DNA of 42,653 nt, taken from the NCBI RefSeq assembly GCF_008042045.1, contig NZ_RDBP01000033.1, positions 1-42,653 of the forward strand, read 5' to 3'. The notes beneath the pieces were generated by a model. That model saw nothing but the letters and a program-made list of their open reading frames with translations. It did no database searches and was not told where the DNA came from. Below are positions 28,834 to 36,804 of the stretch, one piece after another. A program made the translations under genes and the position numbers. The DNA is from Streptomyces sp. T39 (lineage in GTDB: Bacteria > Actinomycetota > Actinomycetes > Streptomycetales > Streptomycetaceae). Each line of letters begins with the position of its first letter. Within the stretch, counting starts at the first letter, position 1.

Positions 28834-30165
28834 TCACTTCCCGTCCGGCCCGTCCGCCCTGCTGTCCCCGTCGTCCTCCGCGGGGACGGCGGCGCGGCGC
28901 AGTGTGCGGATCGCCGGGGTCGCGAACAGCGCCACGCAGCCCGCGAGACAGGCGCCTGCCGACACCAGCAGCAGGTGCTCAGGGGCGGCCAGCGCGGTGG
29001 CCGGACCCGCCAGCATCTGGCCGACGGCTATCCCGGACACCGAGCCGGCCAGCTCGTACGCCGTGACCCGGTTGAGCACCGCGGGCGGGGTGTGCGTCTG
29101 CACGCTGGTCGCCCACATCACCGACCAGAACGCCACGGCCGCTCCGCCGAGCACGTGTCCCGCCAGCAGCACCGGCAGCCCGGTCCCCAGGGCCACGGAG
29201 AGCGGCAGCAGGGTGTACACCGCGACGGCCACCGCGCCCGCGGCCAGCGGCCGGGCCGGGCGGACGCGCAGCGCCAGCAGGCCGCCGAGGACCGTTCCGG
29301 CGCCGAGGAAGGACACCGCCAGGCCGTACGCGTCCGGGCCGAGCCGCTCGCCGATGAGTGCCGCGCCGAGCGGGACCAGCGGACCGAAGACGAGGATGCC
29401 GCAGCCCATCCAGATGAGGATCACCGACCACATCCAGGTGCGCGCGCGGAACTCCTGCCAGCCCTGGCGCAGGTCGCGGCGGAGCGAACCGCCGGTGCCG
29501 CCGGACGCGCCGGTGGGGGCGAGCCGGATGAGCGCCAGGCACAGCGCGCTGAGCAGGAAGGTGCCTGCGTCGATCGCGTACACGGTCCCGGCGCTGGTCA
29601 GCGCGAGGAGGACCCCCGCCAGGGCCGGGCCGAGCAGATGGGCGAGCGCGTCGGCCACCTTGAGGGTGGCGTTGGCCCGCTGGGGCTCCCGGGCGACCAG
29701 CGGGACCATGCCGTTCGCCCCCGGCAGGAACATCGCGACGGCGGCACCCGCCAGCGCCGCCATGGCCACCAGCAGCCAGAACGGCGGCGGCCCGGCGAAG
29801 AACGCCACCGCCAGCACGGCCTGGGTGAGCACCCGCACGAGGTCCGCGACGACCATCATCCGGCGCGCGCCGAACCGGTCGGCGAGCACCCCGCCGAACA
29901 GCACCAGGAGGACGAAGGTGCCCGTCCAGGTGCCGAGGACGAAGCCGACGCCGGAGACCCCGTACAGCGCGCCGACGGCGAGCGCCGCCGCCACCGGCAT
30001 CATCGCGTCGCCGAACAGCGAGACCGCGCGGGCGACGAAGTAGAGCGTGAAACTCCGGTCCCACAACGGGGGACGGGCGGGCGGCCCGGCGGTCGCCGGG
30101 GCGGGCGGAAGGGACGGTGCGTGCGTCTGAGAGGTCGTCACGGCACCGATACTGGTCTGGACCAT
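28834..30165 (-). CDS. MFS transporter
   Basis: A 443-residue major facilitator protein with twelve hydrophobic stretches. The N-terminal 35 residues are Pro/Ala-rich and cytoplasmic; helix 1 begins FTLYFVARAVSLFGDAMMPV. The loop 2-3 motif reads GGVLADRFGARRMMVVADL. It resembles the MFS_3/enterobactin-exporter-like group of drug exporters. The ATG at 30165 has GGAA upstream; a GTG at 30141 is an alternative. It is divergent by 48 bp from the AraC/DJ-1-type regulator, likely its controller. The substrate is unknown. Confidence 0.9.
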   Translation of the reverse strand: MVQTSIGAVTTSQTHAPSLPPAPATAGPPARPPLWDRSFTLYFVARAVSLFGDAMMPVAAALAVGALYGVSGVGFVLGTWTGTFVLLVLFGGVLADRFGARRMMVVADLVRVLTQAVLAVAFFAGPPPFWLLVAMAALAGAAVAMFLPGANGMVPLVAREPQRANATLKVADALAHLLGPALAGVLLALTSAGTVYAIDAGTFLLSALCLALIRLAPTGASGGTGGSLRRDLRQGWQEFRARTWMWSVILIWMGCGILVFGPLVPLGAALIGERLGPDAYGLAVSFLGAGTVLGGLLALRVRPARPLAAGAVAVAVYTLLPLSVALGTGLPVLLAGHVLGGAAVAFWSVMWATSVQTHTPPAVLNRVTAYELAGSVSGIAVGQMLAGPATALAAPEHLLLVSAGACLAGCVALFATPAIRTLRRAAVPAEDDGDSRADGPDGK

Positions 30166-30213
30166 TCGCCGTGTTCCAGTGTCTCGAACGACGTCATGGG
30201 GTACTTTCGCGCC

Positions 30214-31293
30214 ATGACGCCACGTCCGCTGCCGACGACCCCGGCCCCGCACCGGGTGGTGGCCCTCCTGCGGCCCCCGCAGGCGACCTTCCCGCTGGCC
30301 TGCGCGGCCGAGGTGTTCGGGGACCACGGCCCGGCGGTCCCCGCCCGCTACACCTTCGAGATCTGCACCGAGCACCCCGGCCCGGTGCGCACCGGTCTCG
30401 GCCACGACCTGCTGGTCGCCGTGGGCCTGGACGCGGTGGAGCGCGCGGACACCCTCGTGGTCCCGGGCTGGAGCCAGGAGCCCGGCGCCGAGGTGCCCCC
30501 TGCGGTCGTGGACGCCGTCCGCGGGGCGCACCGGCGCGGCGCCCGGATCGTCGGCATCTGCACGGGCGCCTTCGTGCTCGCCGCCGCCGGGCTGCTCGAC
30601 GGCCGGCGGGCCGCCACCCACTGGGCCCGCGCCGCCGAACTGGCCTCCCGATTCCCCCGGGTCCGGGTCGACCCCGCCGTGCTCTACGTGGACCACGGCG
30701 ACGTCGCCACCAGCGGCGGATCGGCCGCCGGTGTGGACCTCTGCCTCCACCTGGTGAGCGCCGACCAGGGCTCCGCGTACGCCCTGCGGATCGCCCGGCA
30801 GCTGGTGATGCCGCCGCACCGCGAGGGCTGCCAGCTCCAGTACGCCGAACTGCCCGCGTCGGGACCGGTCGGCGACTCCCTCGCCCCGCTGCTCCAGTGG
30901 CTGTCCGAGCGTCTGGACCAGCCGGTCAGCGTGGCCGACATGGCCGCCCGCTCCCAGGTCTCGGCCCGCACCCTGACCCGCCGCTTCACCGAGCAGCTGG
31001 GCATCAGCCCCGGACGCTGGCTGCTGGACCGGCGCATCGCCGCGACCCGCGCGCTGCTCGAGGAGACCGACCTGTCCGTGGAGTCCATCGCCCGCCAGGT
31101 CGGGCTCTCCTCCGCCGTCAACCTGCGGCGCCGATTCCACGAAGCCCTCCGCACGACCCCCGCCGCCTACCGGCGCGCCTTCCGCGCCGGCACGGCCGGC
31201 CGTGCCGGCCGCCCCGCCCTGACCGGATCCCGTCCGGACGCTCCCGAGGACGCGGGCATCCACGACAACCTGGCCGGCAGGGTCGAGGGCTGA
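30214..31293 (+). CDS. GlxA-type regulator: DJ-1/PfpI domain plus AraC HTH
   Basis: A 359-residue regulator. Residues 13-200 are a DJ-1/PfpI-like (class I amidotransferase-like) domain with the elbow cysteine in GICTGAF (Cys116). Residues about 225-325 are the AraC double HTH: VSVADMAARSQVSARTLTRR and SVESIARQVGLSSAVNLRRR. Members of this GlxA/FtrA group are activators whose N-domain senses small molecules. An in-frame ATG at 30196 would add six residues. It is divergent from the MFS exporter gene, which is its probable target. The C-terminal 40 residues are low-complexity. Confidence 0.92.
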   Translation: MTPRPLPTTPAPHRVVALLRPPQATFPLACAAEVFGDHGPAVPARYTFEICTEHPGPVRTGLGHDLLVAVGLDAVERADTLVVPGWSQEPGAEVPPAVVDAVRGAHRRGARIVGICTGAFVLAAAGLLDGRRAATHWARAAELASRFPRVRVDPAVLYVDHGDVATSGGSAAGVDLCLHLVSADQGSAYALRIARQLVMPPHREGCQLQYAELPASGPVGDSLAPLLQWLSERLDQPVSVADMAARSQVSARTLTRRFTEQLGISPGRWLLDRRIAATRALLEETDLSVESIARQVGLSSAVNLRRRFHEALRTTPAAYRRAFRAGTAGRAGRPALTGSRPDAPEDAGIHDNLAGRVEG

Positions 31294-31400
31294 CGCGCGG
31301 TCCCGTTCGCCCGGCTCCCGGCGGCTGAGTACGAGCGCCCATGCCCGCCTGGGGATCTGACCGGATGCCGGCCCGGTCCGCCCGTCCGTAGCGTCGCCGT

Positions 31401-32036
31401 GTGAGCGAAGACAAGAACGACGCCTCTCCGCAGGGCGTCTCGTGCACCCGGGCGCTCGGCGTCACCGTGGCCGTGGTCGTCGGCCTGCCCCTCCTGGCCG
31501 TCCTCGGGGTGCTGGTGACCTTCGCGGTGCAGCGCTCGGTGCCGGAGGACTATCCGACGGTCGCGCCGCGGGTGATGGCGGACCGGGTCGGCGCGCGCTC
31601 GCAGGAGGCGTACTCCGTGCTCGGGCTCGGCTCGGAGCTGGCGCCGGGGGCGGCCAACTCCTTCTCCTCCGACGTGTGTTACCCCGACGGCCTGGAGTCG
31701 GCCGCCGACGAGCCGGCCCCCGGCTCCTATGCGCTGTCGCACTCATGGGACCTCGGCGGAATCCCGCGGGAGGAAGCGGTCGAAGGGCTGGAGCGGCTGC
31801 GCGACCGGCTGGTGGCGGACGGCTGGCGGATCGTCGCCCACGACGTCGCGCCGGGCGATGCGGACCTGGTGCTGCGGGCGGAGCACGACGACGAAGGCCG
31901 ACAGGTCTACACCTGGACGCCCGGCGACGGCCGCTTCCGGGGAGGGGTGCACGCCGCCTGCGCGTTCGATCCGTCGGGGGAGGAGAGCTGGGACGTCTCG
32001 GCGGGTCTGCTCCCGCCGGTGCTCGGCCGGTCCTGA
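31401..32036 (+). CDS. Hypothetical single-pass membrane protein
   Basis: A 211-residue protein starting at a GTG. Residues about 18-43 form one hydrophobic helix (LGVTVAVVVGLPLLAVLGVL); the rest is a soluble extracytoplasmic domain with two cysteines (VCYPDGL and HAACAFDPSG) that could form a disulfide. ERLRDRLVADGWRIVAHDV is followed by acidic beta-like segments. I recognise no family beyond frequent Streptomyces membrane-anchored hypotheticals. It is convergent with the nuclease-like gene, 12 bp away. Confidence 0.75.
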   Translation: MSEDKNDASPQGVSCTRALGVTVAVVVGLPLLAVLGVLVTFAVQRSVPEDYPTVAPRVMADRVGARSQEAYSVLGLGSELAPGAANSFSSDVCYPDGLESAADEPAPGSYALSHSWDLGGIPREEAVEGLERLRDRLVADGWRIVAHDVAPGDADLVLRAEHDDEGRQVYTWTPGDGRFRGGVHAACAFDPSGEESWDVSAGLLPPVLGRS

Positions 32037-32048
32037 CCCCTCCGGGGC

Positions 32049-32888
32049 CTACGCGGCGCCCAGGTCGGCGTGGACGATGTGGTGGTCCGAGTACGCGCTG
32101 GGGCGGACGCGGTGGTCGAGCGGGACGATGCCGCGCAGGAAGATGTAGTCGAACTTGCTCTGCCAGTCCGTGGTCGGCGCACAGTCGCCGACGGGCGAGG
32201 GGTGGCACTGCGGGTCGGTGTCCTTGGCCAGGGCCCACACCCGGGCGAGTTCGGGGGAGTCCGGCACGGCGTTGAAGTCGCCGAGCACGATCGCCCGGTC
32301 GTGCCGGGCGACGGCCGCGGCGAGGACGCGGGTCTGGTCCGCGCGGACCGATTCCTGACGCCGCTGGGCGAGGTGCGTGTTGAACACCCGGACCCTCTCG
32401 CCGCCCACCGTGGTGGTGACGGCCAGGTACCCGCGGTCCTCGGAACCTCCGTCGGGGTACTCGACGTTGACCCGGTCCGTCATCGGCGCCGCCGACAGGA
32501 TCGCCTGGCCGTAGCCGCCCGGATCCCACGGCAGCCCGCCGCAGCGGCCCCAGTTCTGCAGCACCGGGCCGTATTCGACGTGGTAGACCAGCCCGTGGAT
32601 GCGCTCCAGGTGGTCCCGGATCTGCCGCACGTCGCTGACGCACGCCTCCTGAAGGCCGATGACCTCGGGCGCGTACGCGGCGATGTCCGCCGCGCGGTCG
32701 CCGTTGCCCGCGTCGCAGGGGTTGCAGATGTTCCACGTCATGACCCGGTTCGGCACGACGTCCCGGACGTCCTCCGGGGGCAGCGAACCCGCGGAGAGGG
32801 CACCGCTCGGCGCGCTGGGGCCCAGAAGCACCATGCCGGCCACGACCGCGGCGCCCGCGAGCAGCCGCGTGCCCCTTCCGAACACCAT
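32049..32888 (-). CDS. Secreted endonuclease/exonuclease/phosphatase-fold hydrolase
   Basis: A 279-residue exported protein. A Sec signal peptide (about residues 1-31, with hydrophobic LLAGAAVVAGMVLLGPSAP) precedes a complete EEP fold: MTWNICN (Asn53), GLQEACV (Glu81), QSVRADQTRVLAAAV, GDFNAVPDS and the terminal SDHHIVHADL with the catalytic Asp-His. The reaction would be Mg-dependent phosphodiester or phosphomonoester hydrolysis outside the cell, as in secreted DNases, sphingomyelinases or inositol phosphatases. Four extra cysteines (56, 58, and the QCHPSPVGDC pair) suggest disulfides. The start at 32888 is the only Met giving a proper signal peptide. Confidence 0.88.
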   Translation of the reverse strand: MVFGRGTRLLAGAAVVAGMVLLGPSAPSGALSAGSLPPEDVRDVVPNRVMTWNICNPCDAGNGDRAADIAAYAPEVIGLQEACVSDVRQIRDHLERIHGLVYHVEYGPVLQNWGRCGGLPWDPGGYGQAILSAAPMTDRVNVEYPDGGSEDRGYLAVTTTVGGERVRVFNTHLAQRRQESVRADQTRVLAAAVARHDRAIVLGDFNAVPDSPELARVWALAKDTDPQCHPSPVGDCAPTTDWQSKFDYIFLRGIVPLDHRVRPSAYSDHHIVHADLGAA

Positions 32889-33025
32889 CGCCTCCCGGTG
32901 GTGACCCCACGCCTTGCGGCGTCCCACGCACGAGGTTATGCGATGGATCCGACGGCAACGCGCGCAGGTCCCGGTCCTCCGCGCCCCGGCGAACGGGTCG
33001 CCCGCCGCGCGCCGCGGACACACGG

Positions 33026-33067
33026 CGACGGCTCCCCTGCCGCCGTGGGGCGGGAGGGGAGCCGTCG
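33026..33067. terminator. Terminator hairpin of the GlsB-type gene
   Basis: CGACGGCTCCCCT and AGGGGAGCCGTCG are perfect 13-bp arms with a 16-nt loop. It lies 33 bp past the stop at 33100 on the minus strand. Confidence 0.75.
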
Positions 33068-33099
33068 GGATCCGCTCGGGCGCGTGCGCCGCCGACGGG

Positions 33100-33375
33100 T
33101 CACGCGTGGCGGCGCGACCGGTTGCCGGTGACCAGGCGGTAGAGGGCGAGCAGGATGAGGGAGCCGACGATCGCGGCGATCCAGGTGGAGAGTTCGAAGA
33201 AGCCGTCGACGGAGTCGACACCGAAGATCACCTTGCCGAGCCAGCCGCCGAGCAGACCGCCCGCGATGCCGATGAGCATGGTGATGATGACGCCGCCGGG
33301 GTCCTTGCCCGGCATGATGGCCTTGGCGATGGCGCCGGCGAGCAGGCCGATGATGATCCACGCGATGATGCCCAT
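33100..33375 (-). CDS. GlsB/YeaQ/YmgE-family stress-response membrane protein
   Basis: A 91-residue membrane protein with three hydrophobic segments: GIIAWIIIGLLAGAIAKAIM, VIITMLIGIAGGLLGGWLG and WIAAIVGSLILLALYRL. PGKDPGG between the first two is the family signature (transglycosylase-associated protein domain). These small proteins are induced by acid, envelope or stationary-phase stress in other bacteria; the biochemical role is unclear. GGAGATGCGAT before the ATG at 33375 is a good ribosome site. A strong hairpin follows, so it is probably monocistronic. Confidence 0.93.
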   Translation of the reverse strand: MGIIAWIIIGLLAGAIAKAIMPGKDPGGVIITMLIGIAGGLLGGWLGKVIFGVDSVDGFFELSTWIAAIVGSLILLALYRLVTGNRSRRHA

Positions 33376-33477
33376 ATCGCATCTCCGTCCCGTCGTACAA
33401 GAGCTGTCTCAGTCATCGTCTGCACCGTTTGCGTCCGGACAAACGTCCGGTTCCGCATCCGTTCCGACCCGCGGCCG

Positions 33478-34266
33478 TCAGGCCTCCCGGCGGTCCGCGT
33501 CCCGGGGCGCGGAGGTGTCCTCGGCGGGAGGTGCGGTGGCGGGACCGGCAGCGGCTCCCGTCCCGGAGCCGAGGAGGGCGCGGGCCTGTTCGGCGGCGCG
33601 GCCGAGGCTTTCGCCGACGAAGTCGAGGAAGCGGGCGACGTTCTCCAGCCGGTCGGCGGCGGGGGTGCCGCGGCCGAGGACGCCGACGCCCTGGCGTGCG
33701 ATCTCGACCTGCTGGGCCAGGGCGCGGACGCTGGCCTCCGTGGACTGGTACCAGAGGTCCTCGTCGATGATGTAGCGCTCGCGGCGGCCCTCGTCGCGCT
33801 CCCTGCGGACGAGGGCCTGGCTCTCCAGGAAGGTGATCGACTTGGAGATCGTCGCCGGGCTGACCTCCAGGCGCCGGGCGAGCTCGGCGGCGGTCATGCT
33901 GCCGGTGTCGGTGAGGAGGAGGGCGACCATCACCCGGGCCATCATCCTGGGCAGGCCCGACTGCATCATGACGGTGGTGAACGCCTCCTCGTACGCGCGC
34001 ACCGCCTCCGCGTCGCGCCCGTGCGGCAGAGGGGCCGGCCCCGAGCCCCGGGGCGCGGCGCTCCTGCGCCGGTGGGCGCGCTGTTCCGTGGCGCGGTGGG
34101 CGAGATCGGCGCGGTATCCGGTCGGGCCGCCGTTGCGCATCACTTCGCGGGTGATCGTCGAGGTCGGACGGTCGAGACTCCTGGCGATCTCCGCGTAGGC
34201 GAGCCCGTCGGCCAGCCCCAGGGCGATCTGCTGGCGGTCCTTCTGGGTGAGCCTGCCTCCCGGCAC
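33478..34266 (-). CDS. MarR/GbsR-type regulator with IS30-like N-terminal HTH
   Basis: A 262-residue regulator with two DNA-binding modules. Residues 5-55 match the HTH_38 domain of IS30-type transposases (LTQKDRQQIALGLADGLAYA, EIARSLDRPTSTITREVMRN). Residues about 95-165 form a MarR/GbsR-like winged helix (MTAAELARRLEVSPATISKS, ITFLESQALVRRERD, RRERYIIDED). The GTG at 34266 has AAGGAGG five bases upstream. No transposase catalytic part is present, so it is a domesticated regulator. It is divergent from a DUF4097 gene, with repeated TGCAAC boxes in the AT-rich gap between. Confidence 0.88.
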   Translation of the reverse strand: MPGGRLTQKDRQQIALGLADGLAYAEIARSLDRPTSTITREVMRNGGPTGYRADLAHRATEQRAHRRRSAAPRGSGPAPLPHGRDAEAVRAYEEAFTTVMMQSGLPRMMARVMVALLLTDTGSMTAAELARRLEVSPATISKSITFLESQALVRRERDEGRRERYIIDEDLWYQSTEASVRALAQQVEIARQGVGVLGRGTPAADRLENVARFLDFVGESLGRAAEQARALLGSGTGAAAGPATAPPAEDTSAPRDADRREA

Positions 34267-34320
34267 CGCGGCCTCCTTCTGTCGTCTGCGGCCGTCAGCA
34301 TAGCGTTCACCGCATCTTCA

Positions 34321-34451
34321 TTGCAACACGTCTCGGGATTCCGTGTTGCGTTACATGGCGGGTCGATGCAACGAATACGCGCCGTTCAGCTGCAATGATG
34401 CATGTTTTATGCAACGAAGGACTTGCCGTATCCGTGAACGCAACGTAGCCT
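34321..34451. promoter_or_regulatory. Cluster of TGCAAC boxes and DUF4097 promoter
   Basis: TTGCAAC (34321), GTTGC (34345, opposite orientation), TGCAACGAA (34367), TGCAATG (34391), TGCAACGAA (34410) and CGCAACG (34439) recur at roughly 20-24-bp intervals in unusually AT-rich DNA. A promoter TTGCCG (34423-34428), 17 bp, TAGCCT (34446-34451) faces the DUF4097 gene; the last two boxes flank and overlap it. The likely binder is the two-HTH regulator at 33478-34266. Confidence 0.6.
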
Positions 34452-34490
34452 TTCCATTGACAGAAACAACAACCAGCCGAGGAGAACACC

Positions 34491-35153
34491 ATGCAGACGT
34501 TCGACACCCCCGCCCCGGTCTCCGCCGTCCTCGACGTCCCCGCGGGCCGCGTCCAGGTCATCGCCGCCGACCGGTCGGACACCGTGGTCGAGATCCGGCC
34601 CATGGACGCCTCGAAGAGCCGCGACGTGAAGGCGGCGGAGCGGACCGGGGTCGCGTACGCGGACGGCGCCCTGCGGATCGAGGTCCCGGTGAGGAACCGT
34701 CACCTCGGCCCTGCCGGGGCCGTCGAGGTGACGATCCAGCTGCCCGCCGGCTCCCGCGTCGAGGGGAAGGCGGCCGCGACCGAGTTCCGGGGCGTGGGAC
34801 GCCTCGGAGACGTCGCCTTCGACGGCGCGTACCGGCGGATCAAGATCGACGAGGCGGCGAGCGTCCGCCTCACCGCCGTCGACGGACACGTCGAGGTCGG
34901 CCGGCTCGACGGTCCCGCGGAGATCAGCACCCAGTGCGGCGACATCCGGATCACCGAGGCCACGCGCGGCGCGGTCGTCCTCAGCACCCGGTCCGGTGAC
35001 ATCTCGGTCCAGGCCGCCCCCGGAGTGCCGGCCGCCCTGGACGCCGGCACCTCCTTCGGACGCGTCAGCAACGAGCTGAGGAACGACGGCGCCGCCGTGC
35101 TCAGCATCCGCGCGACCACCGACCACGGCGACATCACCGCCCGCAGCCTCTGA
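34491..35153 (+). CDS. DUF4097-family beta-strand repeat protein
   Basis: A 220-residue protein of the DUF4097 (adhesin-like, right-handed beta-helix) type: repeated short strands such as VSAVLDVPAGRVQVIAADRS, TVVEIRPMD, GAVEVTIQLPAGSRVEGKAA, GHVEVGRLDGPAEISTQCGD and RGAVVLSTRSGDISVQA. No signal peptide or membrane segment is visible, so it is probably cytoplasmic. The start at 34491 follows GAGGAG. Proteins of this family in Streptomyces usually lie beside HTH regulators and often ABC genes; its function is unknown. Confidence 0.9.
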   Translation: MQTFDTPAPVSAVLDVPAGRVQVIAADRSDTVVEIRPMDASKSRDVKAAERTGVAYADGALRIEVPVRNRHLGPAGAVEVTIQLPAGSRVEGKAAATEFRGVGRLGDVAFDGAYRRIKIDEAASVRLTAVDGHVEVGRLDGPAEISTQCGDIRITEATRGAVVLSTRSGDISVQAAPGVPAALDAGTSFGRVSNELRNDGAAVLSIRATTDHGDITARSL

Positions 35154-35213
35154 GGGCGGCGCGCACGCCGGAGCCCGCCCCGCGGCCGGCCGCCGGACTC
35201 GCGGGAAACACCC

Positions 35214-35248
35214 CTGTGCCGATTGCCGGCAACCGACACAGTTAGCCT
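35214..35248 (+). promoter_or_regulatory. Imperfect 28-bp palindrome with -10 box
   Basis: 35214-35241 matches its reverse complement at 24 of 28 positions, centred on TTGCCGGCAA with CTGTG/CACAG ends. TAGCCT (35243-35248) directly follows as a -10-like box before the small membrane protein gene. A regulator site is likely; the protein is unknown. Confidence 0.45.
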
Positions 35249-35274
35249 GCCTCGCGAGGGGTACACGGGCCCGC

Positions 35275-35568
35275 ATGAGGACCGATCACCGCAAGCCCGT
35301 GAAAGCCGTGCGCCAACTGCGCAGGATCCGCTCCTTCTACACCGGCGGCTTCCTCTTGTGGGCCGCCTCGGCCGCCTGGACAGGGTGGGACTCCCCGGGC
35401 GGCCGCCAGATGTGGGCGTCCCTTCTGCTCCTGGCACTCTTCGCCGCGCTGCTGCTCACCGCCTCCGTCCTGCTGCGGCGCATCGAGGCCGCCCCCTCCC
35501 GGCCGTCGCACGGTGCCGCACCGCGAACGCCCGCGGCAGGGACGGCCACCGCACTCGCTCCGAAGTGA
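35275..35568 (+). CDS. Small membrane protein, hypothetical
   Basis: A 97-residue protein with a basic N-terminus (RTDHRKPVKAVRQLRRIR), two hydrophobic helices (FYTGGFLLWAASAAWTGW; WASLLLLALFAALLLTASVL) and a Pro/Ala-rich cytoplasmic tail. It resembles frequent Streptomyces two-helix hypotheticals. No visible ribosome site close to the ATG apart from GAGGGG about 18 nt upstream. Confidence 0.7.
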   Translation: MRTDHRKPVKAVRQLRRIRSFYTGGFLLWAASAAWTGWDSPGGRQMWASLLLLALFAALLLTASVLLRRIEAAPSRPSHGAAPRTPAAGTATALAPK

Positions 35569-35772
35569 CGCCACCCGGCTCGTGCCCACGGGCCCGCTCC
35601 GACCGGGCGCACGCGCCGTGGCGGCCCGGTGCCCGCGACGGCGCGTAGGGAGGGAGCGGGCGCTGTCGGCGCGAGCCGGTGCGGCGCCCGTCGACCGGGC
35701 CGTGCCTGCGGAGGCGGTTCGGGACGGCGGGAGCGGGCACGGCGTGCCGCCGCTCCTCGGCCGGGAGGACCT

Positions 35773-36705
35773 TCAGGCGGCCACGCGCTCCGTCTGCGCG
35801 TCCAGTGCCGCGCACAGCCAGTCGTGCGCGGCCCCCGGCGTCGGGGCCGACGGTCCGAAGAGCACCGCGGCGTGCTGCCAGTACAGGTCGATCCGCGGAT
35901 CGGCGGCGAGCTGACCCCCCAGCCGCCGCCGGAAGTCCGCGGTGTCCCGCTCACCGCTCGCCCCGGCGTAGACGGCGACGAAGCTGTCGAGCGCCTCGCC
36001 CGGGCCCGGGGGCCGCTGCGCCAGCAGCTCCGACGCCGCCAGCGCGTACGCCTCGGGCAACCCCTCGTACAGCACGGCAGGCCGGTAACCGCCACCGCTG
36101 CGGTGGGCGGCGGGCTGGCACGGAATCCCGCCCGTGCAGGGGCCCGACACCAGGGCGTGCAGCCGCGCGAAGGCCAGCACCTCGGCCGGTGTCGGATCGT
36201 CGGGCGGCTGCGGCACGGCGTGCTCGACGACGGCCGCGACCACACCGGCCGGGAGCCTCGGCGGCAGCCAGCGCCGCCAGAACCGGGCGAGCGAGGCGGT
36301 GCTCGGCGGGGTGGTCACCGCCCCCACCAGGCGCAGCCGCTCGGCCCGCTCCGCGGGCGGGCACTCGCCGACCAGCCGCAGTGCCGCCTCCCGCCAGCGC
36401 AGGGCAGCCAGTTGGGAGCCGACCTCGCGCAACTGCCCCGCGACGGCGTCCTCCAGGACCCTCCCCGGCACCTCCTCCTCGGTGTCGAGGACCCGTGCCA
36501 CCTCGGACACCCCCAGGCCGAGCGCACGCAGCGAGCGGATCAGGCCGAGCCGTTCGAGCGCCTGCGGACCGTAGCGCCGGTGGCCGCCCGAGCTGCGGCC
36601 CGCCTCGGGCAGCAGCCCGCGGTCGGAGTAGAAGCGGACCGTCTTCACGGTCGCCCCCGCACGGGCCGCGAGTTCGCCGATGCTCCACCGGCCGTCGGGC
36701 ATCAC
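35773..36705 (-). CDS. MerR-family regulator with long effector domain
   Basis: A 310-residue MerR protein. Residues 6-75 form the MerR HTH and wing (WSIGELAARAGATVKTVRFY, SSGGHRRYGPQALERLGLI, LGLGVSEVARVLD), followed by a coiled segment. The C-terminal 190 residues are a long helical effector domain of unknown ligand. Start at GTG 36705 or ATG 36702; AGGGAGG lies 8 nt before the former. It is divergent, by 99 bp, from the fused hydrolase gene, its likely target. Confidence 0.9.
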   Translation of the reverse strand: MMPDGRWSIGELAARAGATVKTVRFYSDRGLLPEAGRSSGGHRRYGPQALERLGLIRSLRALGLGVSEVARVLDTEEEVPGRVLEDAVAGQLREVGSQLAALRWREAALRLVGECPPAERAERLRLVGAVTTPPSTASLARFWRRWLPPRLPAGVVAAVVEHAVPQPPDDPTPAEVLAFARLHALVSGPCTGGIPCQPAAHRSGGGYRPAVLYEGLPEAYALAASELLAQRPPGPGEALDSFVAVYAGASGERDTADFRRRLGGQLAADPRIDLYWQHAAVLFGPSAPTPGAAHDWLCAALDAQTERVAA

Positions 36706-36804
36706 GTCTTGAACCTCCCTCAGGGGGAGTTCCTACCGTACCGGCGTCGGCGGCTGCACCTCCACGGTGGGGCCGCACCGCACGACGCACACGAGGAGGC
36801 GTTC

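Noticed and set aside
33478..34266. IS30 transposase remnant
   Set aside because: Only the HTH domain is IS30-like; the rest is an intact MarR-type regulator, with no DDE catalytic region, terminal inverted repeats or target duplication seen.
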